The notes below the pieces were generated by a model. That model was given only the letters and a program-made list of their open reading frames with translations. It had not been told where the DNA came from and ran no database searches. From Rhizoctonia solani (taxonomy: Eukaryota; Basidiomycota; Agaricomycetes; Cantharellales; Ceratobasidiaceae), in the NCBI RefSeq assembly GCF_016906535.1, contig NC_057372.1, forward strand, positions 849,501 to 913,500: a stretch of 64,000 nucleotides of DNA, in the 5' to 3' direction. Below, piece by piece: positions 38,536 to 51,632 of this stretch (positions are counted from its first letter, which is position 1; each line of letters opens with the position of its first letter). The position numbers and the translations under genes were made by a program.

Positions 38536-41049
38536 TTAAGTGAGTAGCAATGCAGCAGTGTCGTGAGTGTCAACTATGAGAGTGTAGCTTGTCGTGAAGG
38601 TGCCTAAGTCTATAGCAGTCCACAGTTGAATACAATGGTCGTTGTATGCGAAAAAATACACTTGCCTTTCCCAGTCCACATATCATGTACTTTGCAGCTC
38701 GTACAAGTGAGCCCAGTTACCTAGTGAACGCATCTGATTAGCACGATGTAACGCTAGTTAATAGTTTGCGATGATTTACCTCAGAAAAAGTAACTATCTT
38801 GCTTGCCGGCGCCGACCCAACATTCATAATAAACACATGCGTCCCCTTGGCGGACTTGCCGGTGTAGTACTCCGGTGGGGTTGTGGTTCCGGACTTGTAT
38901 GGTTTTGCGGGAGCACCAACCGTAGTATCTTGTGAAAAGGCCAAAAGCTCGGCATTTTTGATGATTGCGAGCTGAGTTGCGTTTAGTTTTGAGAGCTATG
39001 GCACACTTTAATACGTATCAAAATTGTTGGTTTTCCTGACGTACATCGGTTCCAAGAAGGATTGGGCTTTTGAGGGCCACCCACATTGCAAAGTGAGTTC
39101 GTTGTTCGCTGCTTATTGTGCTCAGTTGGGCTGTCTTTGGGAGAGAAAAACAAAGCGTACTTGATGGTCAAAGCTCCATTGCCTATCTCCATCATGTCCA
39201 TATCGTCTATGTTTTTTTATATTAGCTTCCATTGAAAGGTGCCCGCGGAATATGACATACTATGCCCATAGAATTCTATTCGATTGGTTCAATCGCTCCA
39301 TCCTCCACATTATTCGAATATATTACTCACCAACGTAGTTCAAGTAATTGGTGTTCCTGGCAATAATACTTGTAATATAACTCCATGAGGCGCTCGAGTC
39401 TCCTGACATCCGCCAGGAATGCCCAACCCGGGAACCCCATGTCCATACATCTGCATTGCCTAAACAATACAGTGTTTGCCAAGCAGATTTTAAGCTATAA
39501 TTCTTTGGCTCACCCCAGTTGCAAATACCGTACTGGATAGGCCGAATTGATGCCACAGAGGCGAGCGCCGATCTATATGTTCATTCTTCAAGCTCAATCC
39601 GAACCTCTCAAAAGTGAATACGCACGTCATTTGTCTGTACCGGATTCCTGAATTAGAGTTGTACCCTATATAATGAAGCTGAGCAAGGAGGCATATAACT
39701 GGGCCAAATAGCTGATGTCTTACAGTCAAAATCTGGTCCACCCTATTATCAAACGGTCTAAGCACCAAGCCGTAAATTTCCCTTGATTGAGGACTCACAT
39801 AGGTATCTGTCCAGTTGCTGGGTACGTTGCAGTTGTCATATTTAAGATCTAAATATAAATGATGACAAGTTCTTGAAAAGGGAAACCATATGTAAACTCA
39901 CAATCGATTCCCCATTCTGCAAACGTCTGTGCGTCAATATTTTCGTATCCAAGAGATCCGGGGAACCCGGCGCAGGTCAGTGTGCCAGCGTCGCTATCAA
40001 TAGGTCCCGTAGTTAGTGACAGAGCTTTGTAAGCGGCGATGTACGCATATATACCTATATATGCCAACCAACAATCCTAGCGAATGGATGTAATCCGCTA
40101 CGCTCTTGATCCCATTTGGGAATTTGTTTAAATCTGGTTTGATGCGACTTGTCCCAACATCCCTTCCAGTAATGTTTGACCAACAATCCTAAGTTGATAT
40201 GTGAGACCAACAAGGAACACAAAGATCATAATCCCGACTTACATCGATATTGACATAGTTATAGCCCGCGTCCTTTAGCCCGAGCGATACAAGCGCATCG
40301 GCAGCAGCACGGATCTTGGCCTCATTTATGTTTCCTTGATATGCATTCCTGTCGGCCGACCGAGACATCAGGCATCCAACTCGGTTGCGAACTGGCGAAG
40401 TCTCACCAAGAATTCCACCCTAATGCAGGAGTCTTCCCAACAGGCGACTGGGTCCAGCACCCGATGGCTGAGGCGCAGCACTCGTAGTGATGTGGTGACC
40501 TGCTAGTCGAAGTAGCAACAGAAGTAGTGGAAACTTGGCTCGTACACCTGTGCTTGTTTCTCGCGTGCTCGTCGCAGGCACGCATTGAGAGTAATCTTAT
40601 CCACGATTCAGTACCATTGAGGCTAAATGGGATAATGCTGACGCTCACAATCGTTGTATTTTATGCACACCGCCCCCGAGATACAGGTCGTCCCGCCCTG
40701 GACCGCGCGTTTACTTCAGCGGCTCTTGAGCGCTAGTACTGAGATAAAAACATACCGTCCAACCATTCCTGTTAATGTTAAGATAGCCAAACATTTTATC
40801 AGCACTTAGACCATAGATGCATGAGCCAATGTTCGAAAGTTTGGAGAAATTCCAAAATTTGCGCCACAATGTGTGTTGAATAAAGTATAGAGACATACCG
40901 CCGCACTGTGTATACAAAGGCTGTTGTGCATCAACTATGCCTATGGCACACTATTGATAAGATTAGAATACGTGCATATATAAGGATCTCGAGAAGAGAA
41001 CATAGCTTACCCCAAGAAAGATAAAAGTAGCTACGGGAATTCCAATCAT
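38536..41049 (-). CDS. Secreted GH27 alpha-galactosidase with N-terminal CBM1
   Basis: Signal peptide ([21 protein letters not shown]), then a cellulose-binding CBM1 split over several tiny exons ([39 protein letters not shown]) with the expected Cys pattern, a Ser/Thr/Pro linker, and a GH27 catalytic domain: [57 protein letters not shown], the nucleophile segment [49 protein letters not shown] and [19 protein letters not shown]. The C-terminal beta domain ends with [13 protein letters not shown] and [11 protein letters not shown]. It releases terminal alpha-galactose from galactomannan or raffinose sugars. Two one-base gaps are needed (near 40764 at the CBM1 exon, near 40443 at the linker); the catalytic domain itself is intact. 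Confidence 0.85.
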
Positions 41050-41661
41050 ATCTCAAGCAGCTATAGATCTTTTACGCCAGGAGCGTTGAGTGAGCCTCAT
41101 TCCCCAGCTGGCACTTGGGAGCATTAATATATTCCATAATTTCCTGGGGCTTCTGACTTCAGCGCGCCAGGGAAAAAGTCGGAGACATAAGCTTCCACTC
41201 GTGGATGCAAGAAGTAGAAAAATGCACGAAGGTAGGTATAGCGGGGCACTTCGGCAGCCAATATAGTCATGGGGTTACTTAAGAATGGGGGGAACGGCTA
41301 AGCAAATGACAGAGCTGTTTCCAGTCCAATATCTTCATTAGGCTTTATCGCAGTACTACATTCATAAGGAAAAGGATCAGGGATCGAGAAATACAGAAAG
41401 GTAGTTATAGGCCATTAGACGAGGGGTATTAATAAACACCAGGAGCCACCATCGTAAGAGATCGTCAGAACTCATCATTCAGGAACAGGGACTGCCCCTC
41501 AATTAGTGATCATGGTGCTGAGGGTCGCGGCTGCGGCTAGTGAGCCTGTCGATAAATCCTCCGATTCCAGTGTGTTCCTTCCGCCCACGGCCTTCTTCGG
41601 CAACTCCATGGGGATCTGGACAATCTCGCATGTTAGGTATATTTTGGACAGCCGAACCATG
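41050..41661. other. Intergenic, 612 bp
   Basis: Upstream of the alpha-galactosidase gene, so it should contain its promoter, and 3' of the DUF3602 gene. The plus-strand frame at 41506-41718 is a shadow of the DUF3602 3' end. Nothing else recognised. Confidence 0.35.
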
Positions 41662-42969
41662 TTACGAACCAGCATGATGCACCGGTTTCATATTACCGGC
41701 TCCGCCCCGACCAGATGAACGCCATTGTACACCTTCAGCTACGGGAGACGGTGCAATGATTTCGGGGCAGGGGCAGCTCCAGCGGTAACGTTCCCAGCGC
41801 CTCCACGACCAGACGAGTGGCTAAAATACATTTTGGTAGCGTTAGATATAGAACATGTATTGCCAAAATGAGCTTACAATTCAGGGACATGGGCATGATG
41901 AACACGTTCTTCTTCTTCGAGGTTAGCGAGGCCATGTCCATCGCCAGCAGTGATGTTGCCGAAGCCACCCCGGCCAGAGGAGTGGACCGCCTTGGAGGGC
42001 TCGCGAGAGCGTGAGCGGAGCGATCCATGTTTCCATAGCCACCACGGCCAGTTGAGTGCTATAACCATCAGTAGTGAGTCGAAAGTAATTGATAGTATTC
42101 AAAGGACCCACAACTTGGCCTTCCTCAGTTCTGCGATGATCTTCGATGATCTCTCGCTCGTGGCTCAGAGCACGGATGTCGGCCTCAGGATCCCGAGAAG
42201 GGGAACGGATGTTACCTGCTCCTCCACGGCCGGAGTGAGTAACCTACCAGGAAATCAGTATAAACAGGTCGATAATAGCGATTAAAAGAACGCACTTTGC
42301 TAGCAGGAAGAATCTCCCGACCACGCTCCTGGCCGACGCCATCTTCGCGCGTGCGAGAAACGGATTCGGAGCGGACGAAATTGCCCGCACCTCCGCGACC
42401 GGTAGATTGCTAAGGGTTCCATGACCCGATCAACCTACCGAAACCATTTTTCGCACAATATAATACTTACAAATTCGCGACCGCGAGAACGAGACCTATC
42501 TGCCATAGTCAAATAATCAGATGTAAGAATAAGTGGATACGAGAAGATCAAGGAGACGGACGCAGAGGTGGGTCTGCAGTGGGTATTAAGAAGCGCAAAC
42601 TTTTGCGATTGCCGGCACCGATAGGACCAGGTCACGCTATGTGGGGCCAAGCCAGGCACCTGACGCAAACATGACATATTTCTCATCGCTTCGCTGTCTG
42701 CAACGGCCGACTCCAGCACCTCGGCCGAATATATGCGCTTCTCGCACCTCGATAAGAGAACAGCCACCCCGGGGTTTCTAACCCTATCTTTCCAGCATAA
42801 TATAAGTATCGTGCTTACCTGCAGTGGTTGGCAAACGCCCATCCCTTGCCTCTACTTGTGAACGCTCAGGACTCAACACCCGTTTAAAGCTATCGCGCAA
42901 ATTCGCAAAAGTACCGGTGCTAGTAGTGTGAGAATTCAAAGTCGAGCCGTCGATTTCAGCACTAGCCAT
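41662..42969 (-). CDS. DUF3602-type protein with repeated GRGGxGN motifs
   Basis: Small disordered fungal protein defined by a repeated motif. Copies seen: STGRGGAGNFVRSESVSRTR, THSGRGGAGNIRSPSRD, HSTGRGGYGN, HSSGRGGFGNITAGDGHG, HSSGRGGAGNVTAG and RSSGRGGAGNMKP, each near an exon start, so exon duplication probably built the gene. The N-terminal exon (42819-42969) encodes MASAEIDGSTLNSHT and ends PTTA. The best splice joins it across a 319-base intron (42500-42818) to a 29-base exon (DRSRSRGREF, 42471-42499). An ATG at the start of that second exon could instead begin a shorter form. Frames need one extra base near 42028 and near 41765. Function unknown. Confidence 0.75.
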
Positions 42970-43490
42970 ATTGAATGCAGTGGAACAATATTTTATTCGG
43001 TTGTTTTGGTTAAAGTGAGTAAGCGAATATGGTGTGGAGTAAGAGGGATGGTTGGGGCAACTTGACTGGTCTGGCCACAGCCGTTTTTATAGAGGGGCCA
43101 AGCCCGGGTAGCCATACAATTTTCACCAAGACCTGGATTGCGCGACCGGCCAGACATATGCACTATTGCCCCACGTGCGAGGCAACCCTGTCCTAGGTCA
43201 GCAGACATTCGCACCTCCTCGATTTGCACCTTGTGGTCCTCAATTGATCACGGGTGCCGTTACCCCTCGATTCGATCAATCCCCGCATTTGCGACTAAAT
43301 TGAATAAAGCATAGACTTCAACGCTTCAATCGAGACTCCTATGGCTAGTCTATGCAAGGAGGTATGTATTCCGCAGCTTTCAAGACTGAACTTCCGTGAA
43401 TAAGCGCCCGAAAATACATTTCCCTTCATTCTTTATCGAAAGAACATTTGTTTGCGTCGAGGATGTCCCAAGAGAAAGTTTGTGACGCGC
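42970..43490. other. Intergenic, 521 bp
   Basis: Promoter side of the DUF3602 gene and 3' side of the ThuA-domain gene. A 43426-43665 minus-strand frame that overlaps the ThuA 3' end is in another frame. Nothing else recognised. Confidence 0.35.
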
Positions 43491-44696
43491 CTATCCAATA
43501 AGCGTGCTTACCTCCTTTGATGACGTGCTTGACGGCACTGCTCCCACTTGTCCGTTTGGGTTCATTGCTCGTGTCGTATTCGATGCCAAGGCCCATTGGA
43601 TACCACCTGTATGCACCAAAACATGAATAAAAACAATGCGACAAAATAACATGATAGCTCACCAAGTACGTGCATGAGGAATATCTGATCTGTCCATGTG
43701 GACTCTAGGTGTCCCAAACTGGTGTAAAAGCCCCGGCCAGCAGTAGAGCCGTCCGCAGCCCCTGCACCCCGTTCTTGATACCATGCTATAGAATGTCAAG
43801 AAGATGAGTGGTACAGTATGTTACAATGTATGAGTTCTGCCGAACCAATTGGATGGGGAGAACCTTGGTCGTAGGTTCGAATATGAGTGTCTGAAAAGCT
43901 ATTTTTAGCGTGGTAAAAACGAACATTCAGGGTTTGTATACCAACCGGTATAGCTGGATGGGTCAACTGAGAGTAAAATCTTTGCACCGATGGAACGAGG
44001 GTCTGAACGGAAGTTGTAGACCTCTTCTTTGTACGTCCAGCGGTCTGGGAGCATCGTGGTACTGGGATGATCTTTGTCAAGGACCAAAAAGGTCTGAGCT
44101 TCCGTGAGTACAGCAGATTATTTGTCATGAGCGATAATTTACCACAGGCTGAAGCTCCGGGTGGTAGTCGAAAAGAGCACCTGCCATGTGTTGGTTTGAA
44201 ACTCTGGCTAAGCCTGCCTAACAATAACATTTGCGTACCAACTTCTTTGTGGTAGAATGCTGTATTATATAGACATGCCGACGCGGCATGTATTCCAATA
44301 TAGTTTCCGCCCTTGTCCAGGTAGGTTTGAAACGCTTGCTTCCCACTATCGTCGAGTACTACCATACATATGTTCAGCTCAAGACCAGCATATGCACTAT
44401 TGGGAACGACTTGCCCTCCCCGCTATTACTCAGGAATAATATGGCATCGTATTTTTCCAGGCTGTTGCCATTGAACTGTGTGCGGTCCTCAGTAGCGTCG
44501 AAGGCGATTCCATGCTGCTGACCCAGCTCTTCGAGGGCGATTGTTGCCGCTGGGATCGACTCGTGCCGATAACTGAAAACGATTTCTTACCTCAATCGCA
44601 CAGCAATTATATACCCTTACCCAGCAGTTGCGCTGTATATTAGATACGTGGGGTAACTCGTGTACCCAGGTCCAGCATTGCAGTTGTCAAGCGCAT
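43491..44696 (-). CDS. ThuA-like (trehalose utilisation) domain protein, probably secreted
   Basis: Class I glutamine-amidotransferase-like ThuA fold. Seen: LIYSATAGYRHESIPAATIA, EELGQQHGIAFDATEDRTQF, YDAILFLSNSGEVLDDSGK, YLDKGGNYIGIHAASACLYN, EVGALFDYHPELQPV, DKDHPSTTMLPDRWTYKEEV, YNFRSDPRSIGAKILLSVDP, TDTHIRTYDQGSPHPIAWYQ, GRGFYTSLGHLESTWTD and HVLGGIQWAL. The N-terminus is uncertain: MRLTTAMLDLGTRVTPRI at 44696 needs one extra base near 44640 to reach LIYSATAG. One intron (44359-44414) has a GC donor with the consensus GCAAGT. End at 43491 assumes the last exon reads through VSTLIG; a further splice is possible. Such proteins often occur near sugar-degrading enzymes; here the neighbour is the alpha-galactosidase, two genes away. 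Confidence 0.75.
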
Positions 44697-44984
44697 GCAG
44701 CAAGATGAAGCTCCTGACGTCACTTCAGCGCTAGTAAGGATCTCCTCGGACCCGCGGGATTTGCTCAGCAAATGGCAAGTAGGATGTATCGGCCGAGCGC
44801 CACTCGAGTTCAAAGAGACCACAACTTAATTTCCAGTCTGGGGCGTTCCTCCAGGCGCGGAAATTTGTTGACTCAGTTCATTGCTCGCCCTTTTATATTT
44901 TCTCCGAATCGCTTGCCAGCACTTCACAACTACCACCACCAGCTCTTTCAGACCCTCTTAACTTAATCTATCCTCTTAACAAAA

Positions 44985-46684
<1,700 letters not shown>

Positions 46685-47071
46685 GTTATTAGGAGGAACT
46701 ACCTGCTCACCCTCTCCAAAAAACATGCCGTGTAGGCGCTTTCCTTGACATTTAGTTAGCTTTTTTTGTACATTTTGTAATTTTCGTCTGGCACCCAGTG
46801 AATGACAAAGCATGAGTCTTAGCACAACTCGATGCCTTGCCTCAACCACGGAATACAAATACTCATTTTGGTAATACTTGAGATACGATAGGCTCCTCTA
46901 TCGTAAGTCCCAACTAAATGACGGAACACCTTGTTAATTCCAAACTGACTATTGAGTTTAAGGCAGTTGAATTTTCTGCACATCCTGCTTGCAAAATACG
47001 GAAATTGTCGCCAGCGTCCGATTTAATGCGAACCATCTGCTTTATGTAGCCGGATGAATACATTATTGCCA
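46685..47071. other. Convergent intergenic spacer, 387 bp
   Basis: Between the 3' ends of LYS20 (plus) and the NDUFB8-like gene (minus); should hold both polyadenylation regions. No gene seen. Confidence 0.4.
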
Positions 47072-47652
47072 TCATTCCTCCTCAGGTTCGTATACTGCAG
47101 CCTTTGATCCCAGTGATTCCATTAGTTGTTTCTTTGATAATAATTATCTCTCGACGTACCTTGTTTGCATCTAATCCACCCAATTCCGTAACCAATCCGC
47201 CGTAAGGGTAACTCCGAGGCGCAGCTGGTCGTTCTGGGACGCTCGCTTTAACTGCCATTACAAAGCCCAAGAAAATAGTCACAGCGATGCCGAATTGCTT
47301 CAATGCATTTGCTCGCGAGATGTTGAAGACATCTGGGGCCCAGATGGAAAGGATTTCATGCTGCTCTGGGAGCTACGTACATAAGTTTGGTAGTCCATTC
47401 AGGAACAGCTTTTTATAAGTATAATATATTAATTCGTCGCGGAGGATAGACCCACAGTTTCTCCAAAGTTACGTCGGTCCTGAAGATTCCACCAGCCCTT
47501 CGCAGGCCGACGTTGTACGGAAATAGGAGGTATTTGTGGATAATCACCGAGCTGCGGATCGTTTTTGGGCTGCTTAAACTCTACTGGGGTCGCATAGGTG
47601 CGCATGAGCCCAAGACGGGGAACTGCTCGTCGGCGACAATCCTGGATAGCAT
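47072..47652 (-). CDS. Mitochondrial complex I subunit NDUFB8/ASHI-like
   Basis: Accessory subunit of NADH:ubiquinone oxidoreductase. A basic presequence (MLSRIV...RRRAVPRLGLMRTYATP) leads into PVEFKQPKNDPQLGDYPQIP, the family's DYPQ/P motif, then KGWWNLQDRRNFGETLPEQH, EILSIWAPDVFN, one membrane segment (FGIAVTIFLGFVMAVKASVP), ERPAAPRSYPYGGLVTELGG and LDANKAAVYEPEEE at the end. Three exons; the last intron joins DANK to AAVY. The presequence start at 47652 requires one extra base near 47635, since the frame of the ATG and the frame of the mature protein differ; without it the first in-frame Met is LMRTYATP. It shares a 133-bp divergent promoter with PA2G4. Confidence 0.82.
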
Positions 47653-47785
47653 GATGGCCAAGTGTGAGTGAATACGTAGTGGCTGTACTCCAAGCGCCTT
47701 GCAATTATATTAGCGCTTCGACCGTGGAACGCGTCATAGCTGATCCCCAATCTGTGGACGCCATTCCGCACACGATCCACAAACC
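47653..47785. promoter_or_regulatory. Divergent promoter, NDUFB8-like / PA2G4
   Basis: Only 133 bp separate the two start codons, so both promoters and 5' UTRs must share or overlap this stretch. Inferred from gene arrangement; no individual binding site assigned. Confidence 0.5.
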
Positions 47786-49411
47786 ATGTCGAGTGATCCA
47801 AAAGAGACTGCTGCTCCTACAGCTGATGAGCTCAAAGCTAAGGCTGAGGCTGAGAAGGCCCGTCAGGCCGCTGATGAACTCACCAAGTACAAGGTATTCG
47901 CCTTCGTTGTTGGAACCCTAAAACTTCTCTCCTAAACTTGTGACATAGGCAGCGGCCGAGATCGTTAACAACGCGATCAAGAAATTAGTGGAGCTCTCAG
48001 TTGAAGGAGCCAAGATTCTCGAACTTTGTGAAGAGGGTGACAAGCTCATCGAGACTGGCACATCCGCCGTTTACAACTCCAAGACTGCCAAGGGCAAGGT
48101 TACTAAGGGTAGGTGATAATTGAGATGACTACTAGTCTATATATCTAACGACGGTGAACCGTTGATTAGGCCTCGCGTTTCCTACTTCAATTTCGGTGAA
48201 TAACTGTGTGTCCCATTACTCGCCAGTGCCGTAAGTCCAGAGTGCGCATATAATCCCTGAAGACATCACACCTGATTAGTTCCGCCCCCTGTGACCTATT
48301 CGATACTTGTTTGGCATCAGAACCGACCCACTCGCCAATACTACACTCGCCAAGGGTGATGTGGTCAAGATTCATGTTGGTGCCCATATCGATGGCTTTG
48401 CCAGTGTCAGCGCCGAAACATTGATTGTTGGTGCAACGGAAGCCGAGCCTGCCACTGGTCGTGCAGCCGATGTAGTCAAGGCCGCATGGCATTGCGCTGA
48501 AGTTGCGATGCGGCTCGTTAAACCTGGAGAGAAGAATTGGACCGTTACTGATGCTATGAACAAGGTAGCAGCGGCTTGGGGGTGTAAGCCCGTTGAAGGT
48601 AAGCTCGGTCTGAAATGAATAGCGGCAGACGCATAAAAGACAAGAGTCCTCAGAAGAAGAAAAATTGTGGCCTAACTAACGTTATTTTTTCATAGGTATG
48701 CTGTCTTGTCAACAAACCCAGAACGTAATCGACGGCAAGAAGCGAATTATCCTTAACCCAACTCCTGAGCTAAAGAGTGGTCTGGACACTGCTACATTTG
48801 CAGAAGGAGACGTTTGGGGCATTGATATACTCGTTGCTTCCACTGACGACGGAAAGGTACGAAAATCGGCTGTTCATCGACGTTACAAAACTGAAAAAGT
48901 GACTAGGTTAAACCTCAAGACTCTCGCACAACAATCTACCAGCGGGCTACTGACGTGACATATCAACTAAAGCTGAAGGCCGCGCGTGAAGCATTTTCGG
49001 ACATTCAAAAGAAGGCAGGACCATTCCCCTTTACCATTCGTATTCTTGAAAACGAGAAGCGTGCGCGTGTGGGGGTACAAGAAGCTGTTCAGCACGGACT
49101 TTTAAGGCCGTATGATGTTGTGTAGGTGTTTCAGAGAGATAGGTTTGTCAGTATACCTGATTGAACATATCTATAGGTACACACCTGCAGGAAGCTACGT
49201 TGCTGCATTCCACTTTACTATTGCATTGCTTCCTGGTGGTCCATCTCTTATCAGTGCGCCACCTATTTGGTACAAGGCCGAGAAGCTTAAAACTGAGAAG
49301 GAGCTCGAGGATGAGGAGCTGAAAGCACTTGTTGGCAAGAAGCTCCGTGAGCCCAAGAAAAAGAAGAAAAAGGCGGCAGGCGAGAGCGAGGCGAAGGAGG
49401 ATGCTGAGTAA
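47786..49411 (+). CDS. PA2G4/EBP1-like (M24 peptidase-fold, non-catalytic)
   Basis: Homologue of proliferation-associated 2G4, a ribosome-bound growth regulator with a methionine-aminopeptidase fold but no metal site. Seen: TKYKAAAEIVNNAIKKLVEL, EGAKILELCEEGDKLIETGT, GLAFPTSISVNNCVSHYSPV, LAKGDVVKIHVGAHIDGFAS, VKAAWHCAEVAMRLVKPGEK, GMLSCQQTQNVIDGKKRIIL, TFAEGDVWGIDILVASTDDG, DVTYQLKLKAAREAFSDIQK, ENEKRARVGVQEAVQHGLLR, YDVVYTPAGSYVAAFHFT and a Lys-rich tail (KKLREPKKKKKKAAGE). N-terminus is helical and Ala/Lys/Glu-rich. Frame is intact through all exons checked. The Lys tail is likely involved in rRNA binding at the ribosome exit (known for EBP1). Confidence 0.9.
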
Positions 49412-49610
49412 ATGCGCCAAGAGAATTATGAAAAATGTTACCGAAATAATTATAACTGCGATGTTCATAAGTTACTTGAATTTTAAACTACATTGGCAGT
49501 ATTTGTTTGAGCATGGACTCTCTGTCAGTTGGAGTATTCCATTTGAACACCCAAGGCTGGTGATGTTGAGGCTAAAATCGTTCATTAAGAAACTATCGAC
49601 TAGACACATC

Positions 49611-50015
49611 TTATAAGTTGACATTGGTAGCATGATCTCCAAACTCCATCATTGTACGAGATACAAGATCAACGTTTTCAAGGAAGCCGTTGAGGGTCAA
49701 TCGAGCCAGGCGGAGGGTCAGTGTTGAGAATGTCCTAATATGTGGAACTCCGTAAACACAAGATCTTGCATCCATAATCAATGGTATAATTCTGCATGAA
49801 AACTCACGCCACAAGGTCATTTCCTTCTACAGTCAATGTACGCTTCACCGCGTGAGGCTGCAGCTCTTTATCGACTTGAATAGTCTTTTGTGCAATAGAT
49901 GCATGAGCCGGGGATAAAAATGGTACACGAACGGTACTTTTACGGATTAAATGTATGTCTAATGTCTATAAATAAGTACTTACATGGTATGCCATTCATT
50001 GGCGTTAGTAGCCAT
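49611..50015 (-). CDS. PCC1: EKC/KEOPS complex subunit PCC1
   Basis: Small protein of about 95 residues in three exons. Exon 1 encodes MATNANEWHT, exon 2 ITVRVPFLSPAHASIAQKTI and VDKELQPHAVKRTLTVEGND, exon 3 TFSTLTLRLARLTLNGFLEN and VDLVSRTMMEFGDH. This is the Pcc1/LAGE3 pattern (VPFxSxxxAxIAxxxLxVDxELQ, then R-L-R-x-S/T-x-N-x-F-x-x-x-L-x-L-V-x-R-T-M-x-x-F). KEOPS makes the universal t6A modification of tRNA and PCC1 acts as its dimerisation subunit; in yeast it also affects telomeres and transcription. Lengths join in frame. Divergent from RMI1 across 100 bp. Confidence 0.88.
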
Positions 50016-50115
50016 TGCATAGGTGAGGTGATAATCGACCACCAGATCAGCCAAATTACCAGCCAATCACGTGACTTATGCCCTTTGTGGTGAATCTCGT
50101 TTGATGTGGCTCTAA
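50016..50115. promoter_or_regulatory. Divergent promoter, PCC1 / RMI1
   Basis: The two start codons are only 100 bp apart on opposite strands, so the two genes must share a very short promoter. Inferred from arrangement. Confidence 0.5.
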
Positions 50116-51550
50116 ATGGCTCCTCCACCTCGTCTCGTCAACTGGCTGAAGGGAACATATAATAGGCCACTCATAAATCCAGAGTGGCTCATTGCCTGCT
50201 ACGAGTATATTACAACAGAACTTGGGATATCCTCCAATGATTTTGAAGGCTAAAAACACACGTCGAGGAACAATTACTACAAAGTAGTCTATCTGACTCG
50301 GCCGTTCACGACACTGGATTTCCTGACCCTAATTCACACGACATAAAAATAAAGAATACACTCTGCGAAATTGTCGCACTTACAGAAATTGGACATAGCG
50401 CGTTCACATTAAAGAATGTCCGCCAAGCACGCGTAGACAAGGAGGATCTGGCAGGGCTTGCAGGCGACCTCGAGGATGGAGAAGATTACACCATTCCGAA
50501 GTACCCCAGAAGTATGCTTAGATTCGAGCTGAGCGATGGTACCAAAACTATGCGTGCCATTGAATACCGCCGTATCCCGGATTTCGAGCTTGGTGTCACA
50601 CCACTGGGCACCAAGGTGGGGGTTCACCGCTTGATTCACTCGTACATGTCGCTCAGCAATATTGTCATTAACACTTACATAGATCTATGTTAAAGAGGCG
50701 AATGTTCGCCGCGGAATCATTTACCTCGAGGTATGTTGACATCGGCATTCCCCCTTGCCCGCACTATCATGGCGCAGCTACTTATTGCTACAACCAACCC
50801 GACCTGGATTCTCATGTTAGCCTAGAGGTATCCAAATCAAGGGATACCAAACCGAGGAATTAGAAGAACGACAGGACCGGGATTTTGTTCGAGGGCTACG
50901 CTTGCGTATGAGGTCATTAATTATCTCGTTTTCTTCACCCCACAACTCTAAACCACCCAATTCTACGCCCCTTCCTCCCAACAACGATTAAAAAGACGGC
51001 ATACTACCCTAGCTTCTTCGTACATCGCTCGGAGATCTATTCATACTTTACACTTCAGAGTTTTAGTATCAAGCTGACCCGACCATCCAGGCTCCCCGAA
51101 GAGGATCCAGAAACAGAACAGAATATTCGTATGGAATCCCGGCAACCAGAGCGAAGGATAGAACCACCACCTGCCGCGCCGGTCATTGCGCCACGTATTT
51201 CAGCACCACATACTACTACGCGAGCAGTTGACAACCTACCTCCAGCCACGACGAATTCAAATAGCGCACCCATTGTGGACCTTGACCCTGACGATCTAGA
51301 AATCGATTTAGGCTATGAAGATTCATACTCTATAGGGGATGGTGTCAGAGACGGTCATGATGGAGATGCAGACGAAGTAGATTACGAGATCAATGAGGCG
51401 TTTTTACAAGATTTAGATGAGGCTGAACAACGCGTCCAAGTCGTGATAGATGTAGACGAAGACTCTCAAGTCGAAGCTCAATCTACGGTTGGGCCAACAA
51501 AAACCACACGGCCGGTGGATATTGAAGAAGTCATCGACATATCAGATTGA
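50116..51550 (+). CDS. RMI1: RecQ-mediated genome instability protein RMI1
   Basis: OB-fold partner of the Sgs1/BLM-Top3 dissolvasome. N-terminus: MAPPPRLVNWLKGTYNRPLI, NPEWLIACYEYITTELGISS; then HVEEQLLQSSLSDS, CEIVALTEIGHSAFTLKNVR, YPRSMLRFELSDGTKTMRAI, EYRRIPDFELGVTPLGTKIY and RRGIIYLEGIQIKGYQTEE, which are the three-helix bundle and OB1 of RMI1. A C-terminal acidic region (about 130 residues, ending VDIEEVIDISD) follows. One base is missing near 50250, where the frame otherwise hits TAA straight after DFEG and resumes as KTHVEEQ; a second possible gap lies at the exon joint near 50830. Splice to the acidic exon (about 50908 to 51090) is inferred. Confidence 0.82.
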
Positions 51551-51632
51551 TAACCAGGTGGCCTGAACTGGTGTTTCAATAATTTTGTGATATTCAATGT
51601 GGGGGAGTTTGGATTTCTGCGAGCGCTATAAT

